64,000 bases of DNA from Variovorax sp. V213 (GCF_041154455.1 NZ_AP028665.1:558001-622000); one strand, 5' to 3'; counted from the first letter of the stretch, positions 31,237 to 43,915 are shown. The notes: a model not told the origin generated them from the sequence alone. Translations and numbers: made by a program.

Positions 31237-33057
31237 ATGAACCCGAAATTGACCAAAGCCATTGCCTCACCGGTGCCCGGGCGGATCTCCCTGGCCGAGG
31301 TGGCGCGCGCCATGAGCCGCTTCGACGCCTCGCACGTGGGAAGCGAAGAGCACCCGACCATTGCCGACATCAGCGAATGCCTGTTCTTTTCGCCCGGTGA
31401 CGGCCGCATCTGGCTGCAGGACCAGCGCATGGTGCTGTTGCATACCGAGGCGCTGGGGTCCCTGCGACGCGAGCTGATCGACAGCCTGGGCCAGGAGAAG
31501 GCCCGGGGCCTGTTCACGCGCGCGGGCTATGTCAGTGGTGCGCGCGACGCGCAGCTGGTGCGCAAGCATTGGCCCGAGGCCGAGCCGGCTGCGGCCGCCA
31601 TGGCCGGCACCCGCCTGCATGCGCTGGAAGGGCTGGTGAAGGTCGAGTTGGTGCACGCGCGCTATGACCCCGAGACCTCGGACTACGAAGGCGAATTCAT
31701 CTGGCACCACTCGGTCGAAGACGACGAGCACATCGCGGCCTACGGCATCGGCGGCTCGCCGGCCTGCTGGATGCAGGTGGGCTATGCCACCGGCTACGTC
31801 AGCACGCTGTTCGGGCGGCTGGTGGTGTTCCGCGAAGTTGCCTGCCGCTCGATGGGCGAGAGCCATTGCCGCGTGATCGGAAAATCCGCCGAGCGCTGGG
31901 ATGACGTGGAAGAAGACATGCGCTACCTGCGCGCGCGCGACTTCGTCGGCGTTTCCGTTGGCGTGTCGCCCTACGGCGTCGCGGCGCCGCGGGCTGCCGA
32001 GTTGCCCACGCCGCCACGCAAGAGCGACGCGATGGTGGGTGCGTCATCGGCTTTCAACGCGGCCTGCCACCTGCTGCATCGCGTGGCGCCGACCACGGCC
32101 ACCGTGCTTTTTACCGGTGAGTCCGGCGTCGGCAAGGAAAAGTTCGCGAGCATGCTGCACAGCATCAGCCCGCGGCGCGACAAGCCCTTCGTCGCCGTGA
32201 ACTGCGCGGCCATTCCGGAGACGCTGATCGAGTCGGAGCTGTTCGGCGTGGAGCGCGGCGCCTACACCGGCGCCGGTGCGGCGCGGCCGGGCCGCTTCGA
32301 GCGCGCCCATGGCGGCACGCTGTTCCTGGACGAGATCGGCACGCTGAGCTACGCGGCCCAGGGCAAGCTGCTGCGCACATTGCAGGAGGGCGAAGTCGAG
32401 CGCGTGGGCAGCACGCGCAGCGTTCAGGTCGACACGCGCGTCATCGCGGCCACCAACGTCGATCTGCGCCAGGCCGTGCGCGAGGGCAGGTTTCGCGACG
32501 ACCTGTTCTTTCGGCTGAACGTCTTTCCCATTCACCTGCCGCCGCTGCGCGAGCGGCGCGACGACGTGCCGCTCTTGATGAGCCATTTCCTGCATCACTA
32601 CGGCCGCAAGCACGGCCGGCAGGTTGCCGGCTTCACGCAAGCCGCCGTCAAGGCGCTTCTGAACTACGACTACCCCGGCAACATCCGCGAACTGCAAAAC
32701 CTCATCGAGCGCGCCGTGATCGTGGCGCCCGAAGGCAGCCTGCTCGAAGTGCACCACCTGTTCACGAGCGGTGAGACGCTGGACAAGAACGTGCTGTCGG
32801 TACGGCCGGATGGCCACCTGGCGGGGGCTGGGTCTGTCGGCGCCTTGCCCCGGCAGGCCACGCCCGCAAGCCAAGCCGCGGCGGACCGCGCCGGCCCCGG
32901 TTCCTTGGGGCAGGTGGAAGAGACGCTGATCCGCCGTGCGCTGGAGCAATGCGGCGGAAACCTCTCGGCGGCTGCGCGTGTGCTGGGCATCACGCGACCC
33001 CAGCTGGCCTATCGGGTGCGCAAGCGCGGGCTCGTGGTGAAGTCAGGGCCGGGTTGA
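31237..33057 (+). CDS. sigma-54-dependent activator, AreR/XylR/DmpR type
   Basis: This is a 606-residue NtrC-class activator with four parts in order: a XylR N-terminal effector domain (about 20-125), a V4R domain (about 140-210, including CWMQVGYATGYVSTLFG and ESHCRVIG), a central AAA+ domain (about 265-490) and a Fis-type HTH (NLSAAARVLGITRPQLAYRVRKRG). Walker A is GESGVGKE and the sigma-54 contact loop is GAYTGA. Such proteins bind an aromatic effector directly and switch on the facing catabolic operon. The start has only a weak ribosome site; the frame is open further upstream. Confidence 0.88.
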   Translation: MNPKLTKAIASPVPGRISLAEVARAMSRFDASHVGSEEHPTIADISECLFFSPGDGRIWLQDQRMVLLHTEALGSLRRELIDSLGQEKARGLFTRAGYVSGARDAQLVRKHWPEAEPAAAAMAGTRLHALEGLVKVELVHARYDPETSDYEGEFIWHHSVEDDEHIAAYGIGGSPACWMQVGYATGYVSTLFGRLVVFREVACRSMGESHCRVIGKSAERWDDVEEDMRYLRARDFVGVSVGVSPYGVAAPRAAELPTPPRKSDAMVGASSAFNAACHLLHRVAPTTATVLFTGESGVGKEKFASMLHSISPRRDKPFVAVNCAAIPETLIESELFGVERGAYTGAGAARPGRFERAHGGTLFLDEIGTLSYAAQGKLLRTLQEGEVERVGSTRSVQVDTRVIAATNVDLRQAVREGRFRDDLFFRLNVFPIHLPPLRERRDDVPLLMSHFLHHYGRKHGRQVAGFTQAAVKALLNYDYPGNIRELQNLIERAVIVAPEGSLLEVHHLFTSGETLDKNVLSVRPDGHLAGAGSVGALPRQATPASQAAADRAGPGSLGQVEETLIRRALEQCGGNLSAAARVLGITRPQLAYRVRKRGLVVKSGPG

Positions 33058-33329
33058 GGGACGAAGCATGAACGGTCGCAGGTAAACCAACCTCGCTGGA
33101 TTGACTCTCAGGGTTTGCCCTGATCGCCGGTCCGGCGATTCGGACGGGCTCCTTGCTCCGCATCCGGATCGTCGGCGGCGCGTCCGCTTCATGCCCATCT
33201 CATCTTTCATGAAATCAACGACTTAGCGTGCCTTGCACGCCGCGCGACGCGTGGCACATCGATTGCTGTGTACCAAGGCCGGCCGCATCGCCCGATGCGG
33301 CTTTCGGCCACGACACAGGAGACAAACCG
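33058..33329. other. intergenic region before aceE
   Basis: No gene is visible in these 272 bases. A CAGGG-TTTG-CCCTG hairpin (33109-33122) is followed at once by a perfect 7+3+7 palindrome, ATCGCCG-GTC-CGGCGAT (33123-33139). These may end the activator transcript or bind a regulator of pyruvate dehydrogenase. The enterobacterial PdhR site pattern is not present, and I do not see a clear promoter. Confidence 0.4.
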
Positions 33330-36002
<2,673 letters not shown>

Positions 36003-36018
36003 GGCAAGGCAGCAGAAC

Positions 36019-37614
36019 ATGAGCAACGCAATCGACATCAAGGTGCCGGACATCGGCGATTTCAGCGACGTGCCGGTCATCGAAATCTTCGTGAAGCCCG
36101 GCGACACGGTGAAGGCCGAAGACCCGCTGGTCTCGCTCGAATCGGACAAGGCGACGATGGAAGTGCCCGCGCCGCGCGGCGGGGTGGTCGAGTCCATCGC
36201 CGTGAAGCTGGGCGACAAGGTCAGCGAAGGCAGCGTCATCATGACCTTCAAGGCGGAGGGCGGCTCGGCCGCTCCCGCGCCCGCCGAGGCGGCCAAGCCC
36301 AGCGTGAGCGCCGCGCCTTCCGCCACCAGCGCACCGGCCGGGGTGGCCGAAGTGCGCGTGCCCGACATCGGCGACTTCAAGGACGTGCCGGTCATCGAGA
36401 TCTTCGTGAAGGTCGGTGACACGGTGAAGGCCGAGGACCCGATCGTCTCGCTCGAATCCGACAAGGCGACGATGGACGTGCCCGCGCCGCTCTCGGGCGT
36501 GGTGACGGCCATCGGCATCAAGATCGGAGACAAGGTCAGCGAGGGGTCTGTGATCCTGTCGCTGGCGACCGGTGATGCGCCTGCCGCCAACGCTGCTGCA
36601 CCCGCACCGGCGGCACCTGCCGCTGCGGCGCCCACGCAAGCCGCGGCATCGGCGGGCGGCACCATCGACGAAGCCGCCTTCGCGCTCGCCTACGCCGGCC
36701 CCGCCGTGCGCAAGCTCGCCCGCGAACTCGGCGTCGACCTCGGCAAGCTCAAGGGCACCGGGGACCACGGCCGCATCGTGCGCGCCGACGTCGAGGCCTT
36801 CGCGAAGGGCGGGGGTGCATCTGCCGCGCCGGCCGCCGGCAAGGCTGGTGCAGCGCCAGCTGGCGGCGGTGTCGGCGGCATCGACCTCTTGCCCTGGCCC
36901 AAGGTCGACTTCGCCAAGTTCGGTCCGACCGAGCGCAAGGAACTGTCACGCATCAAGAAGATCAGCGCCGCCAACCTGCACCGCAACTGGGTCGTCATTC
37001 CGCACGTGACGACGCACGACGAGGCCGACATCACCGACCTCGAGCAGTTCCGCGTGCAGATGAACAAGGAGCTGGAAAAGTCGGGCGTCAAGATCAGCAT
37101 GCTGCCCTTCATGATGAAGGCGGCCGTGGCGGCGCTGAAGAAGTTCCCGGAGTTCAACGCCAGCCTCGACGGCGACGCCCTGGTGCTCAAGAACTACTGG
37201 CACATCGGCTTCGCGGCCGACACGCCCAACGGGCTCATGGTGCCGGTGATCCGCGACGTCGACAAGAAGACGGTGCCCGACATTGCCAAGGAGATGGGCG
37301 AGCTCGCCAAGCTCGCGCGCGACGGCAAGCTCAAGCCCGACCAGATGTCGGGCGGCACCTTCACCATCAGCTCGCTGGGCGGCATCGGCGGCATCTACTT
37401 CACGCCGATCATCAATGCGCCCGAGGTCGCCATCATGGGCGTGTGCAAGAGCTACTGGAAGCAGCACTCCAGCGACGGCAAGACCTACACCTCGCGCCTC
37501 ACGCTGCCGCTGTCCCTCTCATGGGACCACCGCGTGATCGACGGCGCCGCCGCCGCGCGCTTCAACGTCTATTTCGCCAACGTGCTCGCCGACCTGCGGC
37601 GCGTGCTGTTCTGA
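36019..37614 (+). CDS. aceF: dihydrolipoamide acetyltransferase E2
   Basis: This is a 531-residue E2 with two N-terminal lipoyl domains (lipoyl lysines in ESDKATMEVP near residue 43 and ESDKATMDVP near 157), Ala/Pro-rich linkers, an E1/E3-binding domain (YAGPAVRKLARELGVDL near 225) and a catalytic domain. The latter ends with the active-site SWDHRVIDGA. It passes the acetyl group from E1 to CoA. Two lipoyl domains are fewer than the three of E. coli. Additional lipoyl capacity is on the E3 encoded next. Confidence 0.95.
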   Translation: MSNAIDIKVPDIGDFSDVPVIEIFVKPGDTVKAEDPLVSLESDKATMEVPAPRGGVVESIAVKLGDKVSEGSVIMTFKAEGGSAAPAPAEAAKPSVSAAPSATSAPAGVAEVRVPDIGDFKDVPVIEIFVKVGDTVKAEDPIVSLESDKATMDVPAPLSGVVTAIGIKIGDKVSEGSVILSLATGDAPAANAAAPAPAAPAAAAPTQAAASAGGTIDEAAFALAYAGPAVRKLARELGVDLGKLKGTGDHGRIVRADVEAFAKGGGASAAPAAGKAGAAPAGGGVGGIDLLPWPKVDFAKFGPTERKELSRIKKISAANLHRNWVVIPHVTTHDEADITDLEQFRVQMNKELEKSGVKISMLPFMMKAAVAALKKFPEFNASLDGDALVLKNYWHIGFAADTPNGLMVPVIRDVDKKTVPDIAKEMGELAKLARDGKLKPDQMSGGTFTISSLGGIGGIYFTPIINAPEVAIMGVCKSYWKQHSSDGKTYTSRLTLPLSLSWDHRVIDGAAAARFNVYFANVLADLRRVLF

Positions 37615-37626
37615 AGGAAGCTCCCA

Positions 37627-39387
37627 ATGGCACACATGGTGGAAGTCAAGGTCCCCGACATCGGCGAATTCAAGGATGTCGCGGTCATCGAACTGCTGGT
37701 CAAGCCCGGCGAGGTCATCGCGGTCGATACCGGGCTGATCATGGTGGAGTCCGACAAGGCCTCGATGGAGATTCCGTCGAGCCATGCGGGCACCGTGAAG
37801 GAGCTGAAGATCGCGCTCGGCGACAAGGTCAGCGAAGGCTCGGTGATCCTGGTGATCGAAACGTCGCCCGCCGCGCCCGCTGCGGCGCCGGCCCCTGCGC
37901 CCGCACCGGCAGCTGCTGCCGCACCCGCTGCCGCGGCTCCCGCGCCCGTGGCAGGCAGCTACACCGGCAAGGCCGACATCGAGTGCGAAGTGCTCGTGCT
38001 CGGCGCCGGCCCCGGCGGCTACTCGGCCGCGTTCCGCAGCGCGGACCTCGGCATGAAGACCGTGCTGGTCGAACGCTACGCCACCCTCGGCGGCGTGTGC
38101 CTCAACGTGGGCTGCATCCCCTCGAAGGCACTGCTGCACACGGCCGGCGTGATGGACGAGGTGAAGCTGCTCGCCAAGCACGGCATCAAGTACGCCGCGC
38201 CCGAAGTCGACATCGACGCGCTGCGCGGCTTCAAGGACGGCGTCATCAAGAAGCTCACCGGCGGCCTGGCCGGCATGGCGAAGGCGCGCAAGGTCGAGGT
38301 CGTCACCGGCGTGGGCAGCTTCCTGGATGCCTATCACCTCGAGGTGGCGGGCGAGGGCGGCACGAAGAAGGTGGTGAAGTTCGCCAAGGCCATCATCGCC
38401 GCGGGCTCGCAGGCCGTGAAGCTGCCCTTCATGCCCGAGGACGAACGCGTCGTCGACTCCACCGGCGCGCTGCTGCTCAAGGGCATCCCCAAGCGCATGC
38501 TGGTGATCGGCGGCGGCATCATCGGCCTGGAAATGGCCACGGTGTATTCGACGCTGGGCACGCGCATCGACGTGGTCGAAATGCTCGACGGCCTGATGCA
38601 GGGGGCCGACCGCGACCTCGTCAAGGTGTGGGAGAAGTTCAACGCGCCACGCTTCGACAACGTCATGCTCAAGACCAAGACCGTCGGTGCCAAGGCCACC
38701 AAGGCCGGCATCGAGGTCAGCTTCGAAGGCGAGAAGGCGCCTTCGGCTCCGCAGGTCTACGACTTGGTGCTGGTGGCCGTGGGCCGCAGCCCCAACGGCA
38801 AGAAGATCGCGGCCGACAAGGCCAGCGTGGCCGTCACCGACCGCGGCTTCATCAATGTCGACAAGCAGATGCGCACCAACGTACCGCACATCTTCGCCAT
38901 CGGCGACATCGTGGGCCAGCCCATGCTGGCGCACAAGGCGGTGCACGAGGCACACGTGGCGGCCGAGGCGGCGCACGGCGAGGCGTCGTTCTTCGATGCG
39001 CGGCAGATTCCCTCCGTGGCCTATACCGATCCCGAGGTGGCCTGGGCCGGAAAGACGGAAGAGCAGTGCAAGGCCGAGGGCCTGAAGATCGGCAAGGCCG
39101 TGTTCCCGTGGGCCGCATCGGGCCGGGCCATCGCCAATGGGCGCGACGAGGGGTTCACCAAGCTGCTGTTCGACGAGGCCACGCACCGCATCGTCGGCGG
39201 CGGCATCGTCGGCACGCATGCGGGCGACCTGATCAGCGAGGTGTGCCTGGCCATCGAGATGGGCTGCGAGCCCGCCGACATCGGCAAGACCATCCACCCG
39301 CATCCGACGCTTGGCGAATCGATCGGCATGGCGGCCGAGGTGTTCGAAGGGCATTGCACCGACCTGCCCCCGGTGAAGAAGAAGTAG
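37627..39387 (+). CDS. lpdA: dihydrolipoamide dehydrogenase E3 with N-terminal lipoyl domain
   Basis: This 586-residue protein is about 110 residues longer than a standard E3. The extra part is a lipoyl domain (lipoyl Lys in ESDKASMEIP near residue 46) joined by an Ala/Pro linker. The E3 part has the FAD site GAGPGGYSAAF, redox disulfide GGVCLNVGCIPSK, NAD site GGGIIGLEM and C-terminal HPHPTLGES with the catalytic His. It re-oxidises dihydrolipoamide. The lipoyl-E3 fusion is known in Neisseria, Ralstonia and relatives. Confidence 0.95.
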   Translation: MAHMVEVKVPDIGEFKDVAVIELLVKPGEVIAVDTGLIMVESDKASMEIPSSHAGTVKELKIALGDKVSEGSVILVIETSPAAPAAAPAPAPAPAAAAAPAAAAPAPVAGSYTGKADIECEVLVLGAGPGGYSAAFRSADLGMKTVLVERYATLGGVCLNVGCIPSKALLHTAGVMDEVKLLAKHGIKYAAPEVDIDALRGFKDGVIKKLTGGLAGMAKARKVEVVTGVGSFLDAYHLEVAGEGGTKKVVKFAKAIIAAGSQAVKLPFMPEDERVVDSTGALLLKGIPKRMLVIGGGIIGLEMATVYSTLGTRIDVVEMLDGLMQGADRDLVKVWEKFNAPRFDNVMLKTKTVGAKATKAGIEVSFEGEKAPSAPQVYDLVLVAVGRSPNGKKIAADKASVAVTDRGFINVDKQMRTNVPHIFAIGDIVGQPMLAHKAVHEAHVAAEAAHGEASFFDARQIPSVAYTDPEVAWAGKTEEQCKAEGLKIGKAVFPWAASGRAIANGRDEGFTKLLFDEATHRIVGGGIVGTHAGDLISEVCLAIEMGCEPADIGKTIHPHPTLGESIGMAAEVFEGHCTDLPPVKKK

Positions 39388-39396
39388 GCCGCCGCC

Positions 39397-40191
39397 ATGC
39401 CGCTCGCACTGGCTTTCGAGGCCCTGGGATCGGGACCTCCGGTGGTGATCCTGCACGGCCTGTTCGGCGCGGGCCGCAACTGGACGCAGGTTGCACAGGC
39501 GCTGGCTCCGGACCACCGCGTCTACCTGCCCGACGCCCGCAACCATGGCGCCTCGCCTTGGGCCGAATCGATGTCGTACGTGGAGATGGCGGGGGACGTG
39601 CTCGCGCTGATCGAGCGGGAGCAATTGCAGCGCCCCTTAGTGATCGGTCACAGCATGGGGGGCAAGACCGTGATGGCGCTGGCGCTCTCGCACCCGGAGG
39701 CCATCGGCGGCATCGCCGTGATCGACATCGCCCCCGAGAGCTACGCCGACCAGTTCTCGTCCTACGTATCGGCCATGCGCAGTCTCGAGATGGCGAGCGC
39801 CACCAGCCGCCGCGAAATCCAACAGGCGCTGGCCGGCAGCCTCGGCGCCGACGCCCCAGTCGACTTCCTGATGCAGAACCTGCGCCGGCAGAACGACCGC
39901 TTCGACTGGCGGCTGAATCTGCTCGCCACCGGTCTGTGCATGCGCGAGCTTTGCGGATTTCCCGAATCGCTGCGCGAAGCGCGTTACGACGGCCCCGCGC
40001 TCTTCATCCATGGCGCGGAGTCCGGCTACGTGCGGCCTTCGTCGCTCCCCGGCATCCGCGCGCTGTTCCCGCACGCGGGGACCGAGCGCATCGCCGACGC
40101 CGGGCACTGGGTGCACGCCGACCAACCCGCGGCGCTGCTGAGCGGGCTGCGCGGCTGGCTGGCCGATGCCGGCGCGGCCACCCCTTACTGA
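39397..40191 (+). CDS. alpha/beta hydrolase (YbfF-like esterase)
   Basis: This is a 264-residue hydrolase with HGLFGAGRNW as oxyanion loop, nucleophile in GHSMGG near residue 88, DIAPESY, and a terminal His in DAGHWVHADQP. The closest named pattern is the YbfF acyl-CoA/short-ester esterase family. It lies nine bases after lpdA and 18 before maeB on the same strand, so it may share the operon. The link to acetyl-CoA metabolism is only positional. Confidence 0.85.
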   Translation: MPLALAFEALGSGPPVVILHGLFGAGRNWTQVAQALAPDHRVYLPDARNHGASPWAESMSYVEMAGDVLALIEREQLQRPLVIGHSMGGKTVMALALSHPEAIGGIAVIDIAPESYADQFSSYVSAMRSLEMASATSRREIQQALAGSLGADAPVDFLMQNLRRQNDRFDWRLNLLATGLCMRELCGFPESLREARYDGPALFIHGAESGYVRPSSLPGIRALFPHAGTERIADAGHWVHADQPAALLSGLRGWLADAGAATPY

Positions 40192-40209
40192 AAATTCCAC
40201 GGAGACACC

Positions 40210-42495
40210 ATGTCCGACGAAAAACTGCGCGAAGCCGCCCTCGACTACCACCGCTTCCCCACGCCCGGCAAGATCTCGGTGAACCCGACCAAGCCGATGG
40301 CCACGCAGCGCGACCTCGCGCTCGCGTACTCGCCCGGTGTGGCCGAAGCCTGCATGGAGATCGTGCGCGACCCGGCCGAGGCCATGAACCTCACTTCGCG
40401 CGCCAACCTCGTGGCCGTGATCACCAACGGCACCGCGGTGCTTGGGCTGGGCAACATCGGCGCGCTGGCCGGCAAGCCGGTGATGGAAGGCAAGGCCTGC
40501 CTGTTCAAGAAGTTCGCGGGCATCGACGTGTTCGACATCGAGCTCGACGAGAACGACCCCGACGCGCTGATCGACACCATCGCGCGCATGGAGCCCACCT
40601 TCGGCGGCATCAACCTGGAGGACATCAAGGCGCCCGAGTGCTTCTACATCGAGAAGAAGCTGCGCGAGCGCATGAAGATCCCGGTCTTCCACGACGACCA
40701 GCACGGCACCGCCATCGTCGCGGCCGCCGCCATCCTCAATGCGCTGCGCCATGTGAAGAAGGACATCCGCGAGGTGAAGCTGGTGGCCTCGGGCGCCGGC
40801 GCGGCGGCGCTGGCCTGCCTCGACCTGATCGTGAGCCTGGGCCTGCCGATGCACAGCATCTTCGTGTCCGACAGTGCGGGCGTGGTCTACACCGGCCGCA
40901 AGGAGCAGATGGACCCGAACAAGGCCCGCTACGCGCAGGACACTTCGGCGCGCAAGCTGGCCGACGTGATCGCCGGCGCCGACATCTTCCTCGGCCTCTC
41001 GGCCGGCGGCGTGCTCAAGCCCGAGATGGTGAAGGAGATGGCGCGCGACCCGATCATCCTTGCCATGGCCAACCCGACACCGGAGATCCTGCCGGAAGAC
41101 GCGCTGGCCGTGCGCCCCGATGCCATCCTCGGCACCGGCCGGTCGGACTATCCGAACCAGGTCAACAACGTCCTGTGCTTTCCGTTCATCTTCCGCGGCG
41201 CGCTCGACGTGGGCGCGACCACCATCAACGAAGAGATGAAGCTCGCCGCGGTGCGCGCCATCGCCGAGCTCGCGCATGCCGAGATCCCCGAGGTGGTGGC
41301 GCAGGCCTACGGCGCGGTCGGCCTGCGCTTCGGCCGCGACTACCTGATCCCCAAGCCTTTCGACCCGCGCCTGATCGAGGCGGTTGCGCCCGCGGTGGCG
41401 CAGGCCGCGGTCGACAGTGGCGTGGCGACGCGGCCCATCGCCGACATGAAGGCCTACCGCCAGCGCCTGTCGCAGTTCGTCTACCAGTCGGGCAGCAGCA
41501 TGCAGCCGCTGTTCGCCGCGGCCAAGCAGGCGCCCAAGCGCGTGGTCTACGCCGAGGGAGAGGACGAGCGCGTGCTGCGCGCCGCGCAGGTGGTGGTCGA
41601 CGAAGGCCTGGCGCGCCCGCTGCTGCTGGGCCGCCCCGAGGTGATTGCCGAGCGCATCGCGCAGTACGGCTTGCGCCTCACGCTGGGCACCGATTGCGAG
41701 GCCGTCGACCTGCTCGACCCTGCCGTGTACGGCGACGCAGCCGAGGCCTACTACCAGCTCAAGCGCCGCGACGGGGTCTCGCGCCTCGTGGCCCAGACCG
41801 AGATGCGCAGCCGCGGCACGTTGCTCGCAGCCATGCTGGTGCGCCAGGGCCGCGCCGACGCCATGCTGTGCGGCACGCTCGGCGGCTACGGCGATCACCT
41901 GCGCCATGTGCGCGACGTGATCGGCCTGCGCCCGGGCACGAAGACCCTGGCCGCCATGCAGATGCTGATGCTGCCGGGGCGCCAGCTCTTCATCTGCGAC
42001 ACGCACGTCAACCGCGATCCCGATGCCGCGCAGATCGCCGAGATCGCGCTGCTCGCGGCCGAAGAAGTGCGCCGCTTCGGCGTGACGCCGAGCGTGGCGC
42101 TGCTGTCGCACTCGAACTTCGGTGGCTCCGACGCGGCCTCGGCCGTGAAGATGCGCGAGGCGCTCGCACTCATCAAGGCGGCCGATCCGCAGCTGGCGGT
42201 GGAAGGCGAGATGCGCGGCGACGCGGCGCTGTCGAAGACCATCCTCGACCACGAGTTTCCGGACTCGGCGCTGGAGACGGAGGCCAACGTGCTCATCATG
42301 CCCAACGTCGATGCGGCCAACATCTCGTACAACCTGCTGCGCGTGGCGGCCGGCAGCGGCATCACGGTGGGCGGCATCCTGCTGGGCGCGGCGCGCTCGG
42401 TGCACATCCTCACGCCATCGTCCACGGTGCGACGCATCGTCAACATGACGGCCCTGGCGGTGGTCGATGCCAACTCGCACCGCAACGCAGCCTGA
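40210..42495 (+). CDS. maeB: NADP-dependent malic enzyme with phosphotransacetylase-like domain
   Basis: This 761-residue protein has a malic-enzyme N-terminal half (FPTPGKISVNPTKP, YSPGVAEAC, FHDDQHGTAIVAAAAILNAL, NAD(P) loop ASGAGAAALACLDLI). Its C-terminal half (from about residue 430) resembles phosphate acetyltransferase (VVYAEGEDERVLRAAQ, NVDAANISYNLLR). It converts malate to pyruvate plus CO2 and NADPH. The C-terminal domain is usually regulatory, often sensing acetyl-CoA. GGAGAC precedes the ATG. Placement between PDH and dctA fits a C4-to-acetyl-CoA route. Confidence 0.95.
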   Translation: MSDEKLREAALDYHRFPTPGKISVNPTKPMATQRDLALAYSPGVAEACMEIVRDPAEAMNLTSRANLVAVITNGTAVLGLGNIGALAGKPVMEGKACLFKKFAGIDVFDIELDENDPDALIDTIARMEPTFGGINLEDIKAPECFYIEKKLRERMKIPVFHDDQHGTAIVAAAAILNALRHVKKDIREVKLVASGAGAAALACLDLIVSLGLPMHSIFVSDSAGVVYTGRKEQMDPNKARYAQDTSARKLADVIAGADIFLGLSAGGVLKPEMVKEMARDPIILAMANPTPEILPEDALAVRPDAILGTGRSDYPNQVNNVLCFPFIFRGALDVGATTINEEMKLAAVRAIAELAHAEIPEVVAQAYGAVGLRFGRDYLIPKPFDPRLIEAVAPAVAQAAVDSGVATRPIADMKAYRQRLSQFVYQSGSSMQPLFAAAKQAPKRVVYAEGEDERVLRAAQVVVDEGLARPLLLGRPEVIAERIAQYGLRLTLGTDCEAVDLLDPAVYGDAAEAYYQLKRRDGVSRLVAQTEMRSRGTLLAAMLVRQGRADAMLCGTLGGYGDHLRHVRDVIGLRPGTKTLAAMQMLMLPGRQLFICDTHVNRDPDAAQIAEIALLAAEEVRRFGVTPSVALLSHSNFGGSDAASAVKMREALALIKAADPQLAVEGEMRGDAALSKTILDHEFPDSALETEANVLIMPNVDAANISYNLLRVAAGSGITVGGILLGAARSVHILTPSSTVRRIVNMTALAVVDANSHRNAA

Positions 42496-42571
42496 CGACG
42501 GCACGGCCATGAACCGGCCCAAGCCCGGCAGGTGCATGCCGCCGGCGTCTGAAATTTTCTAGGAGATATCC

Positions 42572-43915
42572 GTGGACCACCAAGTCGTACCCAAGCCCTT
42601 TTACAAATCCCTCTATTTCCAGGTCATCACGGCCATCGTGCTCGGGGTGCTGCTGGGGCATTTCTATCCCGACACCGGCGCATCGATGAAGCCGCTGGGC
42701 GACGGCTTCATCAAGCTCATCAAGATGATCATCGCGCCGATCATCTTCTGCACGGTGGTGGTCGGCATCGCGGGCATGGAAGACATGAAGAAGGTCGGCA
42801 AGACCGGCGGCCTGGCGCTGCTGTACTTCGAGATCGTGAGCAGCATCGCGCTGGTGGTGGGCCTGGTGATCATCAACATCGTGCGGCCCGGCGCCGGCAT
42901 GAACGTCGACGTGAGCCAGCTCGACGCCAAGAGCATCGCCGCCTACACCGGTCCGGGCAAGATGCAGAGCACCACCGACTTCCTGCTCAACGTGATCCCG
43001 AGCACGGTGGTCGACGCCTTCGCCAAGGGCGAGATCCTGCAGGTGCTGCTGATCGCCGTGATGTTCGGCTTTGCGCTGCACAAGTTCGGCGGCCGCGGCA
43101 CGCTGGTGTTCGACGTGATCGAAAAAGGCTCGCACGTGCTCTTCGTGATCGTGGGCTACATCATGAAGGTCGCGCCCATCGGCGCCTTCGGCGCGATGGC
43201 CTTCACCATCGGCAAGTACGGCGTGAGCTCGCTGCTGCAGCTCGGCCAGCTGATGGCCACCTTCTACGCCACCTGCCTGTTCTTCATCTTCGTGGTGCTG
43301 GGGCTCATTGCGCGCTTCCATGGCTTCAGCATCTGGAAGTTCATCAAGTACATCAAGGAAGAACTGCTGATCGTGCTGGGCACCTCGTCGAGCGAATCGG
43401 TGCTGCCGCGCATGATGGCCAAGCTGGAGAACCTGGGCGCGAAGAAGTCGGTGGTCGGCCTGGTGGTGCCCACGGGCTATTCGTTCAACCTCGACGGCAC
43501 GTCCATCTACCTGACGATGGCGGCCGTGTTCATCGCGCAGGCGACCAACACCGACATGACGCTCACCCAGCAGCTCACGCTGCTGGCCGTGCTGCTCCTG
43601 ACCTCGAAGGGTGCCGCAGGCGTGACCGGCAGCGGCTTCATCGTGCTGGCGGCCACCCTCTCGGCCGTGGGGCACGTGCCGGTGGCCGGCCTCGCGCTCA
43701 TCCTCGGCATCGACCGATTCATGTCGGAAGCCCGCGCGCTGACCAACCTGATCGGCAACGGCGTGGCCACGGTCGTGGTCGCCAAGTGGACCAACGACCT
43801 GGACACCGTCCGCATGAAGCGCATCCTGGACAACGAGACGGCGGCCGAGGCCGACGCGCCCGAGGCGGTGCTGGACAAGGTCGAGACCCACATGCCCGTG
43901 GCCCAGCCCCGCTGA
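42572..43915 (+). CDS. dctA: C4-dicarboxylate:cation symporter
   Basis: This is a 447-residue DAACS-family transporter with the family signature regions GTSSSESVLPRMMAKLENLG, GYSFNLDGTSIYLTMAAVFIAQATN and the TM7/8 substrate site GVTGSGFIVLAATL. It imports succinate, fumarate and malate through the inner membrane. It starts with GTG, supported by TAGGAGA upstream. A DctB/DctD pair 4.7 kb downstream probably controls it. I could not find a convincing -24/-12 element in the 76 bases upstream. Confidence 0.95.
   Translation: MDHQVVPKPFYKSLYFQVITAIVLGVLLGHFYPDTGASMKPLGDGFIKLIKMIIAPIIFCTVVVGIAGMEDMKKVGKTGGLALLYFEIVSSIALVVGLVIINIVRPGAGMNVDVSQLDAKSIAAYTGPGKMQSTTDFLLNVIPSTVVDAFAKGEILQVLLIAVMFGFALHKFGGRGTLVFDVIEKGSHVLFVIVGYIMKVAPIGAFGAMAFTIGKYGVSSLLQLGQLMATFYATCLFFIFVVLGLIARFHGFSIWKFIKYIKEELLIVLGTSSSESVLPRMMAKLENLGAKKSVVGLVVPTGYSFNLDGTSIYLTMAAVFIAQATNTDMTLTQQLTLLAVLLLTSKGAAGVTGSGFIVLAATLSAVGHVPVAGLALILGIDRFMSEARALTNLIGNGVATVVVAKWTNDLDTVRMKRILDNETAAEADAPEAVLDKVETHMPVAQPR

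Noticed and set aside
33058..33329. PdhR-type operator upstream of aceE
   Set aside because: The palindrome present does not resemble the known ATTGGTNNNACCAAT pattern.
37443..42512. Long open frame in another frame across lpdA and maeB
   Set aside because: It is an out-of-frame shadow of well-recognised genes, with an Arg/Gly/Ala-rich product.
42496..42571. Sigma-54 promoter for dctA
   Set aside because: Only a poor CGGCCC-N5-CGGCA match has the right GG/GC spacing; the defined -24 and -12 bases are mostly wrong.
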